Shown piece after piece: positions 17,171 to 25,580 of a stretch of 25,904 nt of DNA. Both the position numbers and the translations under genes were made by a program. The notes below the pieces were generated by a model that was not told where the DNA came from, did no database searches, and worked only from the letters and a program-made list of their open reading frames with translations. Position 1 is the stretch's first letter. Each line of letters starts with the position of its first letter. Origin of the DNA: an uncultured Eubacteriales bacterium (GTDB taxonomy: Bacteria > Bacillota > Clostridia > Oscillospirales > Oscillospiraceae); the NCBI GenBank assembly GCA_900554275.1, contig USGS01000016.1:1-25904 (forward strand), written 5' to 3'.

Positions 17171-18115
17171 TCATGTCACGGGGAACAGCAGCTTCTGGTT
17201 GTCGCTGTCGTACATGTTCTCCTGCCGGACGATGGAAAAAGCCACGGTGGGTACGCCCGTCCAGTCCTCATGCCGCGCCAGCGCCGCCGCGGCATCCACC
17301 GCCAAATACCCTGCGGAGAACACATTCAGCGCGGCGATGGCCGTCACGCGGCCCTCCTCCAGCGCGGCGGCGATGGCGGGTGTAGAGCCGCAGCCATATA
17401 GCAGGGGAAAGCTCTCGTTGCTCCGCGCCATCTCCGCTGCCTCCGCCAGTACCGCCGCCTCGAAGGCAACCACCGCGCCCGGTCTTTCAATCCGCAGAAT
17501 GTCCGTGAAGGAGGCGGTGTCAGCGCTCCACTGATATATCCGGACCTGCCGCCCCGCTCGCTCCAGGGTCTCCCTCGCCGCCAGCATCCGCTCCCGTATC
17601 CCGTTGTCTCCGGGCAGGCTGTCCAGCAGCAGCACCGTGCCGCCGGTCGGTACGCCGTTGCACGCCGCCTCGCCCAGTGCCTCGCCCAGCGCCTGATGAT
17701 CCATGGTCACAGCGGCTCCGGCACCCCATTCGGTCATATCCGTTTCCACCGTCACCAGTGCCGTCCTGCCCGCCGCCGCGGATACAGCCTCACCCAGCAC
17801 GCCCCGATCCGCCGGAAGCAGCAGGATAGCCTGTGTGCCTCCCGCCGTTTCCCTCTCCAGCAGATGCGCCTGCTCGGCGGCGCTGTTGTCCGCGGTGGGC
17901 GTCAGGAAGCGCAGCTCCACATTCAGATCCTCCGCCGCCTGCTCCATGCCCCTTCGCATGGTGGAAACTGCGCCGTCTCCGTCGCGAAGGATGACAGACA
18001 TCTCCAGCAGAGCGGGCTGATTCTTCCGTTTGCCGGGAGCAAAGGCCAGCAGCCAGAAGAGTATGCTCAATCCGATCAGGGGAAGCACCAGTTGGAATAA
18101 CACCTTTCGGCTCAC
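17171..18115 (-). CDS. Membrane-anchored sugar-binding-protein homologue, likely co-sensor
   Basis: This 314-residue protein starts with GTG at 18115, overlapping the kinase stop by 4 bp (GTGA). The N-terminus has one uncleaved-looking transmembrane helix (about 7-26, FQLVLPLIGLSILFWLLAF) with no lipobox. The rest is a Peripla_BP_4-like extracellular domain (SVILRDGDG, AILLLPADRG, LLYGCGSTPAIAAALEEG). Several pocket positions differ from MglB: the GVD motif reads GCG and the GT.xND motif reads AALNVF, so its ligand may differ or it may not bind sugar. The arrangement is like XylFII next to LytS in clostridia, where a membrane-tethered binding protein controls a histidine kinase. Strict translational coupling with the kinase fits a 1:1 sensing complex. 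The function is inferred from architecture and position. Confidence 0.8.
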   Translation of the reverse strand: MSRKVLFQLVLPLIGLSILFWLLAFAPGKRKNQPALLEMSVILRDGDGAVSTMRRGMEQAAEDLNVELRFLTPTADNSAAEQAHLLERETAGGTQAILLLPADRGVLGEAVSAAAGRTALVTVETDMTEWGAGAAVTMDHQALGEALGEAACNGVPTGGTVLLLDSLPGDNGIRERMLAARETLERAGRQVRIYQWSADTASFTDILRIERPGAVVAFEAAVLAEAAEMARSNESFPLLYGCGSTPAIAAALEEGRVTAIAALNVFSAGYLAVDAAAALARHEDWTGVPTVAFSIVRQENMYDSDNQKLLFPVT

Positions 18116-19950
18116 GCCTCTCCCTCCCTCCGGTATTTCCGCACCTTATTTTCTCCCAGTGCAGGCAGGCAGATACGCACCACCGTCCCTCTGTCCGGCT
18201 CGCTGCGGATGGTCAGACCGTAGGCTGGGCCGAAGGTCAGTTGTATCCGCTGGTGGACATTACGCAGACCGATGCCCGTGCCACCCGGCCTTGCGGCAGA
18301 CACGGAGATGCCGGGATTCAAAAGCTGCTCCACCACCTGCTCCGGCATTCCGGGCCCGTTGTCCTCCACTTCAATGACCATGTTCTCGCCCTCGCGGAAG
18401 GCGCGGATGTGGATCTCGCCGTCGCCGTCCGCGTATTCCATGCCGTGATAGATGGCGTTTTCCAGGATCGGCTGGATGATCAGCTTGACGGTATACAGTC
18501 TCTCCACACCCTGCTCCACGGAGATGTCTGCGAAGAATTTGTTTTTATACCTCATTTTCTGAATGGCCAAATAGTTCCTGGCGTGTTCCAGCTCGTCCCC
18601 GATGGGGATGATGCTGCTGCCCTTGCTGAGGGATATGCGGAAAAATCGTGCCAGCGCCGTCAGCATGGCCACCGCCTCCTGTGTCCGCCCGTTTTCCGTC
18701 ATCCATACCACGCTGTCCAGCGTATTGTAGAGGAAATGGGGATTGATCTGAGATTGCAGCACGTCCAGCTCGCTGCGCCGCTTTTCCTCCTCCTGCCGGA
18801 GAATGTCCTCCATCAGATGACGCATGGTGGACACCATGGACTGCACGGAGCGGCTGAGATGCTCCACCTCATAGGGGCCGTCCACATCGAAATCCACGGA
18901 CTCCGCGCCCTTTTCCAGCTCACGCACCGCAAGCTCCAACTTCTTCATGGGCGCAGTGATCCACTCTGAAAGCCGGAGGTTCACAAATACCAGCAGGAAA
19001 ATGGAGAAGATCACCACGAACATGGCGAACAGCAAAAGCTGGCTGTAGTTGTCCCGCAGTGTCTCCACCGGCACCACGCCCACCAGCTTCCAGCCGGTGT
19101 AGCCCACGGTCTTGACCGTCACCTGCCGCCGCTGGGACTGGAACTTCTCCGTGTGTGTCCCGTCGGAATAGGCCGCGGCGGTCAGATTGTTCTCCTCCTG
19201 CAAGCCCGCGTAGATCAGCTGCTGACGGGGATGGTAAATGATTTCGCCGCTCCCGTCGATCAGGTAAAGGTATCCTTGCCCGTTGGAGAGGGACACTTCC
19301 TTGCAGATCTGCTCGATGCCGCTGAAGCTCATGTCCACCAGCAGCACGCCGCTTTGCATGACGCCGCCGCGTGACAGTTCCACGTGACGGCTGAGAGAGA
19401 CCACCCAGTGATACCGCGAATCGGGGTCATCAAACAGATTTTGCACGTGGGGTGTGGAGAAGTGCAGATTTTCAATACGCTCCATGGCGGTGGTGAACCA
19501 GCTCTCACGGCTGGGAGTCACACTGTTTTTCAGTTCGCTCAGAGGGGTGGCGGAGACCAGGCTGCCGCCTCCGTCAAACACCGCCAGCGACACCAGCACC
19601 TCCCGGTCCTTTGCATAGAGCAGATCCAGGGCATCCCGCAGCTCCCGCGCCATGTCCTCCCGCTGCAGATCCGTGTTTTTTATAACGCGGTAGTACACCG
19701 TATCCGATACCCGCATCATGTTGCGCAGATAGCTGTCCAGGTTCAGGTTCACCTGCGCCAGCACACGCTGACTGCTCTCCGCTGCCATCGCGTTGGAGGA
19801 GGAGGAAAAGCGCAGCATCAGAGCGACCCCCAGAAACAGCATGCCCGTCACCGCCACGGTGGTAAAGGCGACTGACAGGATCAGCTGAATACTGGCGCTG
19901 TGATACAGTTGTTTCCATTTTCCTCTGAAGCAGGAAGCTCTCTTATCCAC
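18112..19950 (-). CDS. Sensor histidine kinase, YesM/LytS-like family
   Basis: A 612-residue membrane kinase starting with GTG at 19950 (GAGAGAGGAG upstream). It has a TM helix at about 20-45 and a large extracytoplasmic region at about 50-300 that looks like a Cache-type sensor (GYLYLIDGSGEIIYHP). A second TM at about 302-325 precedes a HAMP-like linker at about 325-380. The His_kinase domain has the phospho-acceptor His405 in INPHFLYNTLD. The ATPase domain shows ILENAIYHG (N box), EVEDNGPGMP (G1) and GGTGIGLRNV (G2). It lies 24 bp after the response regulator gene and overlaps the anchored binding protein gene by 4 bp. It is expected to sense an external sugar signal, possibly through its binding-protein partner, and to phosphorylate the YesN-like regulator. 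Confidence 0.93.
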   Translation of the reverse strand: MDKRASCFRGKWKQLYHSASIQLILSVAFTTVAVTGMLFLGVALMLRFSSSSNAMAAESSQRVLAQVNLNLDSYLRNMMRVSDTVYYRVIKNTDLQREDMARELRDALDLLYAKDREVLVSLAVFDGGGSLVSATPLSELKNSVTPSRESWFTTAMERIENLHFSTPHVQNLFDDPDSRYHWVVSLSRHVELSRGGVMQSGVLLVDMSFSGIEQICKEVSLSNGQGYLYLIDGSGEIIYHPRQQLIYAGLQEENNLTAAAYSDGTHTEKFQSQRRQVTVKTVGYTGWKLVGVVPVETLRDNYSQLLLFAMFVVIFSIFLLVFVNLRLSEWITAPMKKLELAVRELEKGAESVDFDVDGPYEVEHLSRSVQSMVSTMRHLMEDILRQEEEKRRSELDVLQSQINPHFLYNTLDSVVWMTENGRTQEAVAMLTALARFFRISLSKGSSIIPIGDELEHARNYLAIQKMRYKNKFFADISVEQGVERLYTVKLIIQPILENAIYHGMEYADGDGEIHIRAFREGENMVIEVEDNGPGMPEQVVEQLLNPGISVSAARPGGTGIGLRNVHQRIQLTFGPAYGLTIRSEPDRGTVVRICLPALGENKVRKYRREGEA

Positions 19951-19974
19951 TGGGGGCTCCTCTCTCTCCGCCCG

Positions 19975-21555
19975 TCACCTGCCCGCGCCGCGGTATTTCG
20001 TCGGCGTCGTGCCGAAGTGACGTTTGAACACATAGCTGAAGTAGTTGGGGTCCTCATAGCCGCACTGCCGTGCGATCAGGTACGTCTTTTCCTCTGTGGT
20101 GCGGATGGCCTCGGCAGCTGCCTCCATCCGCACCATCGTGACATAGGCGGTAAAGGTCGTGCCCGTCTCCCGCTTGAACAGCGTGGAGAAGTAGGTGGAG
20201 CTCAGATGCAGATAGGCGCACAGCTTTTCCACCGACAGGTCGCTCTCACCGTAATGCTGGCGAATGTACTCCTTGGCTGTCTCCACCGTCCGCCCCGCCG
20301 ATGCCGTCTGTCGGCGGCGGATCAGCGTGTGGAGGCGCAGACAGCGCTCCGCGCACCAGTCCTCCAGCTCTGTTAAGCTGGGAAGCTCGGACATCTGCGG
20401 GGGCAGGGAAAAATCTGCGCCGAAAACCTCCTCCGCGCCTATGCCGGAGCGCCGCGTCAACTTCAACAGATGCGTCACCAGCTCCATAAGAAACAGATTG
20501 TACTGTCCGGCGGAGGGCTTCGCCTCCCGGAGCTTTCCTGCCAGTGTTGCCGCCGCGCTTCGGACCTCTCTGTCATTCCCCAGCTTTATGGCGGCGGTCA
20601 GCGCCCGCTCGTCCGCCTCGTCAAAGGAGAGCAGCAGGCTTCTGTCCGGCTCCAGATCACCGATGTAGATGACCTGTCCCCGCCCTACCATGGAGCGGTA
20701 TTCCAGCGCCGTCCGCGCCTCGGCGGCGGAACGCGGGAGGCCGGAAAGCTCCCGGCACGGTGTGCCTACGCCCACCGTCAGAGTCAGTCCTAAATAGGCC
20801 GAGGCCAGCGCGCAGGCGCGGTCCAGAGCGCGGATCAGGTCATAGACAGAAAAGGTCTCCGTCAGGTTGACGATGGAAGCGATCCAATCATTGTACAAAA
20901 AGAGCTTGCACCTGTCTTCCGTCAGGGCCTCCTCCAGCAGCTTTTGGGCGGACAGCGTGGACAGCGGCGCATCGCGGCTGCCGCCGATGTAAGCAAGAGC
21001 CGCCGCCCATTTTCCCCCGGAAAGATCAATATCCAGCTGCGCCGCCCGCTCCTGTTCCTTTCCCAGCTCTATGCGCCCGCTCAGCAAATTGGCATAGAAC
21101 AGCTCCTGCAGAACCGGCAGATTCTCCGTGTAGCGGATGCGGAGTCGCTCCGTATCCCGTCTCTCCTCACGCTCCCGGTCCAGCTCTGCCTTCAGCCGCC
21201 GCAGTACGGCGGACAGCTCGTCGGCATTGATGGGCTTGAGAATGTACTCCGATACATTCCTCCGAATGGCCTGCTTGGCATACTCAAAATCGTCAAAGCC
21301 GGAAAAAATCACAAATTTGGAGACCGGCAGAAGCTCGGTCAGGCTGCCGCAGAGCTCCAGTCCATCCATAAACGGCATTTTGATGTCGGTAAGGACCACA
21401 TCGGGAAGGATCTCCTCCGCCAGTTCCAGCGCATCCCGCCCGTTGGAGGCTTCTCCCGCCAGAGAAAAGCCAAGGCCCTGCCAGTCCATCTTCCGGCTGA
21501 TACCCTCGCGGATATTTTCCTCATCGTCCACCAGCAGCACACGGTACAGCTCCAC
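19975..21555 (-). CDS. Response regulator, YesN-like (REC + AraC-type HTH)
   Basis: I choose the GTG at 21555, preceded by a purine-rich GGGAGAGGGGGCGGAG site and giving 526 residues starting VELYRVLLVDDE. The frame is open to 21651, but that extension covers the promoter and terminator region. The N-terminal receiver domain has Asp10-Asp11, the phosphorylation site Asp57 in VLTDIKMPFMDG, and Lys in YILKPIN. A middle linker region of about 280 residues follows. Two AraC-type helix-turn-helix units at the C-terminus span LSVEKLCAYLHLSSTYFSTL and ARQCGYEDPNYFSYVF. It is the first gene of the operon with the kinase, both binding proteins and galKTEM, and is the likely activator of gal and mgl expression. 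Confidence 0.94.
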   Translation of the reverse strand: MELYRVLLVDDEENIREGISRKMDWQGLGFSLAGEASNGRDALELAEEILPDVVLTDIKMPFMDGLELCGSLTELLPVSKFVIFSGFDDFEYAKQAIRRNVSEYILKPINADELSAVLRRLKAELDREREERRDTERLRIRYTENLPVLQELFYANLLSGRIELGKEQERAAQLDIDLSGGKWAAALAYIGGSRDAPLSTLSAQKLLEEALTEDRCKLFLYNDWIASIVNLTETFSVYDLIRALDRACALASAYLGLTLTVGVGTPCRELSGLPRSAAEARTALEYRSMVGRGQVIYIGDLEPDRSLLLSFDEADERALTAAIKLGNDREVRSAAATLAGKLREAKPSAGQYNLFLMELVTHLLKLTRRSGIGAEEVFGADFSLPPQMSELPSLTELEDWCAERCLRLHTLIRRRQTASAGRTVETAKEYIRQHYGESDLSVEKLCAYLHLSSTYFSTLFKRETGTTFTAYVTMVRMEAAAEAIRTTEEKTYLIARQCGYEDPNYFSYVFKRHFGTTPTKYRGAGR

Positions 21556-21583
21556 AGCTCCGCCCCCTCTCCCTTTTACACAG

Positions 21584-21611
21584 AGTATACCACATCCTTC
21601 CGATAAAGCAA
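21584..21611 (-). promoter_or_regulatory. Candidate promoter for the sensor/gal operon
   Basis: On the - strand an extended -10 (TGG TATACT, core 21584-21589) lies 16 bp from a TTGCTT -35 (21606-21611). The start codon of the response regulator is about 30 bp downstream of the -10. The -35 overlaps the 3' arm of the mglC terminator hairpin. Confidence 0.6.
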
Positions 21612-21640
21612 AGATGGCTCGCGAAGGCGTGCCATCTTTG
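21600..21640 (-). terminator. Probable terminator after mglC
   Basis: A perfect 10-bp inverted repeat, CAAAGATGGC (21631-21640) with GCCATCTTTG (21609-21618), and a 12-nt loop that can add a CGC/GCG pairing. It starts 8 nt after the mglC stop and is followed by CTTTATC on the - strand. The U-tract is short, so some read-through into the regulator operon is likely. Confidence 0.65.
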
Positions 21641-21647
21641 CATGAGA

Positions 21648-22712
21648 TCACTTTTTCACAAGGTACTTCCGCATATCAAGGGCACAGGCAAACAGGATGA
21701 TCGCGCCCTTGATGAGATATTGCAGATCCTGCGGCACCCCTACCATGGTCAGCCCAATGAAGATCAGCCGCAGCATCAGCACGCCGATGACGATGCCGCT
21801 GATCTTGCCGATGCCGCCTACGAAGGACACGCCGCCGATGACGCAGGCGGCAATGGCATCCAGCTCGTAGTTCAACCCGGTATTGGCCGTGTTGGAGCCG
21901 ATACGTGCGCCCTCAATGAAGCCGGTAAAGCCGTACATGGCGCCGGCCAGCGCAAAGACCCCCACTGTGATGGCAAACACGTTGACGCCGGACACCCGGG
22001 CCGCTTCCTCGTTGGAACCGAGGGCAAACATATTCTTACCAAAGGTGGTCTTATTCCAAATAAACCACATGACGGCTGTCAGCACAACTGCAAACAGAAC
22101 ATACATGGGGACGGGTGTACTGCCGATGCGGAACAGTTCTCCCTTGACGAAGCTGGTGTAGGATGGATCGAGGTTGGAGATAGCCATGCCATTGTTGTTG
22201 CCCTGCTGCACATACAGCAGCAGGCAGGTATACAGGATCAGCTGCGTGCCCAGCGTCACGATGAAGGGGTGCAGCTTGAATTTCGCCACGAACAGGCCGT
22301 TGAAGCAGCCGATCGCCGCGCCGATGAGCATGGCAAGCAGGATGACCACCGGGATGGGCAGCGTGCCGATCTCCGGCCACATCTTGTTTGCGGTGTTGGC
22401 GGCGTTCTGAAGCAGCGACGCGGAGATGCAGGCGGTCAGTCCCACGGCTCGGCCTGCGGACAGGTCTGTGCCGGTAAGCACGATGCACCCGCCGATACCC
22501 AGCGCAGCGGGCAGATAGGCCGCCGTCTGGGAGAAGATGTTGATGAGGGACGGAGGCTTGATGAAATTGGGGTTTCTGATGGCGATATAGATGACCGCGA
22601 TGACCATGATGATGATCAATGCGTTATTCAAAAGGAGATCGCCCACCCGTCTGGCCGTCAGCGGCTGGCGGACGCGCACTTCCTTTTCCTGTGCTTTTCT
22701 TTCCTTGTTCAC
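21648..22712 (-). CDS. mglC: Galactose/methyl galactoside ABC transporter permease
   Basis: A 354-residue inner-membrane permease of the ribose/galactose (BPD_transp_2) family, with about nine to ten hydrophobic helices. The family motif region GIGGCIVLTGTDLSAGRAVGL is at about 93-113, and a conserved GAxxGxxNG-like loop (GAAIGCFNGLFVAKFKLHPF) carries the ATPase-coupling sequence. It starts with GTG at 22712 behind TAAGGAGGAG and lies 15 bp after mglA. It works as a homodimer with MglA and a lipid-anchored MglB. The C-terminus (YLVKK) is immediately followed by the terminator hairpin. Confidence 0.95.
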   Translation of the reverse strand: MNKERKAQEKEVRVRQPLTARRVGDLLLNNALIIIMVIAVIYIAIRNPNFIKPPSLINIFSQTAAYLPAALGIGGCIVLTGTDLSAGRAVGLTACISASLLQNAANTANKMWPEIGTLPIPVVILLAMLIGAAIGCFNGLFVAKFKLHPFIVTLGTQLILYTCLLLYVQQGNNNGMAISNLDPSYTSFVKGELFRIGSTPVPMYVLFAVVLTAVMWFIWNKTTFGKNMFALGSNEEAARVSGVNVFAITVGVFALAGAMYGFTGFIEGARIGSNTANTGLNYELDAIAACVIGGVSFVGGIGKISGIVIGVLMLRLIFIGLTMVGVPQDLQYLIKGAIILFACALDMRKYLVKK

Positions 22713-22727
22713 GATCGTCGCTCCTCC

Positions 22728-24227
22728 TTACACATATTTGGCCGCCAGCGTCAGGATCTCCTCCTGACTGGTGGTTCGGGCATCCACCTCACCGGCCAGC
22801 AGTCCGCCGGACATGACCAGAATGCGGTCGCAGATCCCCAGCAGCTCCGGCATCTCGGAGGACACCATGATCACGCCCTTCCCCTCCCTGGCAAGGTCGA
22901 GGATCATCTGGTATATCTCGTACTTCGCGCCCACGTCGATGCCCCGGGTGGGCTCGTCCAGCAGCAGCACCTCCGGTTTGGTCAGAAGCCAGCGCCCGAT
23001 GATGACCTTCTGCTGGTTGCCGCCGGAGAGTGATCGTATTTGCGTGGACTGTCCGGGCGTTTTGATGTGCATAGCCTGTATGGCCCAGTCGGTATCCTGC
23101 CGCATCTTCCTTTCACTGAGGCAGATGCCGCCCATCAGATAGCTTCTCAGGTTGGAGATGACGGTGTTTTCCCGGATGTCGCGGATGCCGAAGATGCCCG
23201 TGGCGCGGCGTTCCTCCGTCAGCAGGGCGAAGCCGTTTTTGATGGACTCCTGGGGTGTCCTGTTTCGGATAGCCTTTCCATGCAGGCGGATGCTCCCGCT
23301 GGCCTTCGTCATTGCGCCGAAGAGGTTCTCCAGCACCTCCGTGCGCCCGGAGCCATCCAGTCCGGCGATGCCCAGCACCTCGCCCCTGCGAAGCTGGAAG
23401 CTGGCGTCCTTCAGACGGGTATACCGGCCTGCGAGATGCTCCACCTCCAAAATCACCTCGCCGGGTACATTGTCCTTAGGCGGGAATCGGTTGGTCAGCT
23501 CGCGACCCACCATCAGCCTGATGATTTCCTCTATGGTCAGGTCGGCGGCGCGGCGCGTGGCTACCCATTTGCCGTCCCGCATGATGGTCACTTCATCGCT
23601 GATGCGGAGTATCTCATCCATTTTGTGGCTGATATAGATGATGCCGCAGCCCTGCTCCCGGAGCATGTTGATGATACGGAACAGATGCTCCACCTCCGCC
23701 TCCGTCAGAGAGGAGGTGGGTTCGTCGAACACGATGACCTTGGCGTTGTAGCTGACCGCCTTGGCGATCTCCACCATCTGCCGCTGGGAGACAGGCAGCG
23801 TGGACATGATGGCTTTGGGATCGACGCGGACGTCCAGCTCGTCGAAAACCTCCCCTGTACGTCTTCGCATGATGCCCTCGCTGACCATAATGCCCGCTAT
23901 CTTCGGGTAGCGGCCCAGCCACAGGTTGTCCATCACGCTGCGGGTGAGAGCCTGGTTCAGCTCCTGATGCACCATTGCCACGCCGCCTTCCAGCGCTTCC
24001 TTTGAATTCTTGAAATCCACCTCTTTGCCGTCCAGCACGATCGTGCCCTCGTCCTTGGCGTAGATGCCGAAAAGGCACTTCATCAGCGTGGATTTGCCTG
24101 CGCCGTTTTCACCCATCAGCGCGTGGACGGTGCCGGGTCGGACAGTAAGGGAAACGCCGTCCAACGCCTTGACACCGGGGAACTCTTTCGTAATATTTCG
24201 CATTTCCAGCAATGCCGGCTGCTCCAT
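22728..24227 (-). CDS. mglA: Galactose/methyl galactoside ABC transporter ATPase
   Basis: A 499-residue tandem ABC ATPase typical of sugar importers of the MglA/RbsA type. The first domain has Walker A GENGAGKST (39-47), a degenerate signature LPVSQRQMVEIAKAV and Walker B VIVFDEPTSS. The second domain has a divergent Walker A (GLDGSGRTE), as is usual for the family, a good signature LSGGNQQKVIIG and Walker B LLLDEPTRGID. It provides the energy for import of galactose (and possibly glucose) by MglB/MglC. It is separated from mglB by 135 bp containing two hairpins and is followed by mglC. Confidence 0.96.
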   Translation of the reverse strand: MEQPALLEMRNITKEFPGVKALDGVSLTVRPGTVHALMGENGAGKSTLMKCLFGIYAKDEGTIVLDGKEVDFKNSKEALEGGVAMVHQELNQALTRSVMDNLWLGRYPKIAGIMVSEGIMRRRTGEVFDELDVRVDPKAIMSTLPVSQRQMVEIAKAVSYNAKVIVFDEPTSSLTEAEVEHLFRIINMLREQGCGIIYISHKMDEILRISDEVTIMRDGKWVATRRAADLTIEEIIRLMVGRELTNRFPPKDNVPGEVILEVEHLAGRYTRLKDASFQLRRGEVLGIAGLDGSGRTEVLENLFGAMTKASGSIRLHGKAIRNRTPQESIKNGFALLTEERRATGIFGIRDIRENTVISNLRSYLMGGICLSERKMRQDTDWAIQAMHIKTPGQSTQIRSLSGGNQQKVIIGRWLLTKPEVLLLDEPTRGIDVGAKYEIYQMILDLAREGKGVIMVSSEMPELLGICDRILVMSGGLLAGEVDARTTSQEEILTLAAKYV

Positions 24228-24256
24228 ATGCGGTTACCTCCTTATCTGCGGGTTCA

Positions 24257-24283
24257 AAAGCGGCTCACCATACGAACCGCTTT
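24257..24283 (-). other. Second hairpin in the mglB-mglA gap
   Basis: On the - strand AAAGCGG (24277-24283) pairs with CCGCTTT (24257-24263) around a 13-nt loop, followed by TGAACC. The 5' arm can alternatively pair with part of the preceding large hairpin region, so the two structures may compete. It is likely part of the intercistronic control or mRNA stability element. Confidence 0.5.
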
Positions 24284-24288
24284 CGCGA

Positions 24289-24323
24289 AAGAGCGGGGCT
24301 GTCTGACTGACAGCCCCGCTCTT
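24289..24323 (-). terminator. Strong intercistronic hairpin after mglB (attenuator/stabiliser)
   Basis: A perfect 15-bp GC-rich stem (24289-24303 with 24309-24323, core GAGCGGGGCTGTC) with a 5-nt loop, 40 bp after the mglB stop. The run after the stem is only CTCTTTCGCG, so full termination is doubtful. Similar structures between binding-protein and ATPase genes are known to keep the binding protein in excess by partial termination or 3'-end protection. Confidence 0.7.
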
Positions 24324-24362
24324 CCTTGGCGCTTTACTGGGGCGAGAGCCGTTAGCTATGGC

Positions 24363-25472
24363 TTATTCGCCGGTATAGGTGGCGTAAGGCACACGAATCT
24401 TGGCAACACCGGCATCCACATTGAACGAGGAGGTGTTGTCCATCAGATTGCCTCCGCCCTTGACGCTGCTGACCAGGTTCAGGATGGTGGAGGCCATGCC
24501 CTCGGCATCCTGCTTGATGGTACCGGTCATCTTGCCCTCGTTGATAAGCTGCTTGGCAGATTCGGTGGCGTCCACACCGAACACAGGGATGGTCTTGCCG
24601 CCGTCGCCCATATTATAGCCAGCACCCTGCAGGGCAGAGATGGCACCCTCCGCCATACCGTCGTTGTTGCAGATGATCAGCTCGACCATGTTGCCGTTGG
24701 CTTCGGAATACTCGGGAAGGATGGTGGCCATGTAGTCATTGGCCGCCTGCGCGGACCACTTGCCGCCCTGATCCACCAGATACTTGTCGGTGGCGGAGGC
24801 GTTGTAGTAGACCAGCTCCGGCTTACCGGCGGCGGTCAGCAGCTCGTTGGCATCCTCCACGCCGTACTGGGTGCGGGCCTCGGCCTCGGCGTTGCCCTCC
24901 TGTCCCTTGAACATCACATAGGAGATGGAGCCGTCGCCGTTCAGATCCACGGCGTCATAGTTGGCCAACAGGTACTCGCCTACCAGCTTGCCCTGCATGT
25001 GACCGGCCTCAGGCGCGTCCGTGCCGACGAAGGCACACTTGTCGTAGCTCTTCACCACGTCATCAGAGACCTCGCGATTGAAGAAGATGATGGGGATACC
25101 GGCGGTCTTGGCGGCCTCTACGGCGTTCTGGGCGGCGTCGGGAGAGGACGTCTCAACGATGTTGACGATCAGCAGATTAGCGCCGTTGGAGATGGCGGTG
25201 TTGATCTGATCGGTCTGCTGTGCCTGGTTGCCCCCGCCGTCATAATTGCTGGGCTTGATGCCCATGGCGTTAAACTGTTCCTCCATAGAGTTGCGGACGC
25301 TGGAGATATACACATCGGAATAGTCATAGTAGAACACGGCCACATTCAGCGCAGAGGCGTCGCCGCCCTGCGTATCGGAGTCCTTGTTCTTGTCGTTGTC
25401 CTTACTGCCGCAGCCGGCCAGCAGGGCCAGCACCATCACGGCGGACAGGAGAATGGCAAGCATCTTTTTCAT
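24363..25472 (-). CDS. mglB: Galactose ABC transporter substrate-binding lipoprotein
   Basis: A 369-residue lipoprotein with lipobox LLAGC (Cys21), then a low-complexity Asp/Lys/Asn/Gly linker (22-40), then the Peripla_BP_4 domain. It keeps the calcium loop DLNGDG (176-181), the stacking Trp239, Asn104, Arg200, Asn270 and Asp301 of the galactose-binding family. Compared with E. coli MglB, Phe16 is Tyr55, His152 is Asn194, Asp154 is Glu196 and Asn256 is Gln321. Affinity or specificity may therefore be shifted relative to the second homologue in the gal operon. GAGGAGGAACTGAG precedes the ATG. It is the first gene of the mgl operon; ligand assignment is by family and neighbourhood. Confidence 0.93.
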   Translation of the reverse strand: MKKMLAILLSAVMVLALLAGCGSKDNDKNKDSDTQGGDASALNVAVFYYDYSDVYISSVRNSMEEQFNAMGIKPSNYDGGGNQAQQTDQINTAISNGANLLIVNIVETSSPDAAQNAVEAAKTAGIPIIFFNREVSDDVVKSYDKCAFVGTDAPEAGHMQGKLVGEYLLANYDAVDLNGDGSISYVMFKGQEGNAEAEARTQYGVEDANELLTAAGKPELVYYNASATDKYLVDQGGKWSAQAANDYMATILPEYSEANGNMVELIICNNDGMAEGAISALQGAGYNMGDGGKTIPVFGVDATESAKQLINEGKMTGTIKQDAEGMASTILNLVSSVKGGGNLMDNTSSFNVDAGVAKIRVPYATYTGE

Positions 25473-25551
25473 CTCAGTTCCTCCTCATAAATGATAAATG
25501 AATTGTGTCTGCGCGGCAGGGCGGCACTCGCCGTCCCGCCAGTCTACCTTC

Positions 25552-25580
25552 ATTGTAGGAACCCTTCTTTCAAAAGACCA
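25552..25580 (-). promoter_or_regulatory. Candidate mglB promoter
   Basis: On the - strand a TACAAT -10 (25552-25557) is spaced 17 bp from a weak -35 TGGTCT (25575-25580), about 80 bp before the mglB start. A poor -35 fits an activator-dependent promoter. The leader between them and the gene holds a GC-rich imperfect hairpin (about 25,518-25,540). The 346-bp gap 25,473-25,818 holds this promoter, the repeats and the large hairpin; I see no gene in it. Confidence 0.45.

Noticed and set aside
21556..21651. N-terminal extension of the response regulator to 558 residues
   Set aside because: It would run through a likely promoter and the mglC terminator; the receiver domain begins right after the GTG at 21555, which has a good ribosome binding site.
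21642..25490. Long + strand open frames opposite mglA, mglB and mglC
   Set aside because: Same reason: antisense shadows of recognised transporter genes with biased composition and no family features.
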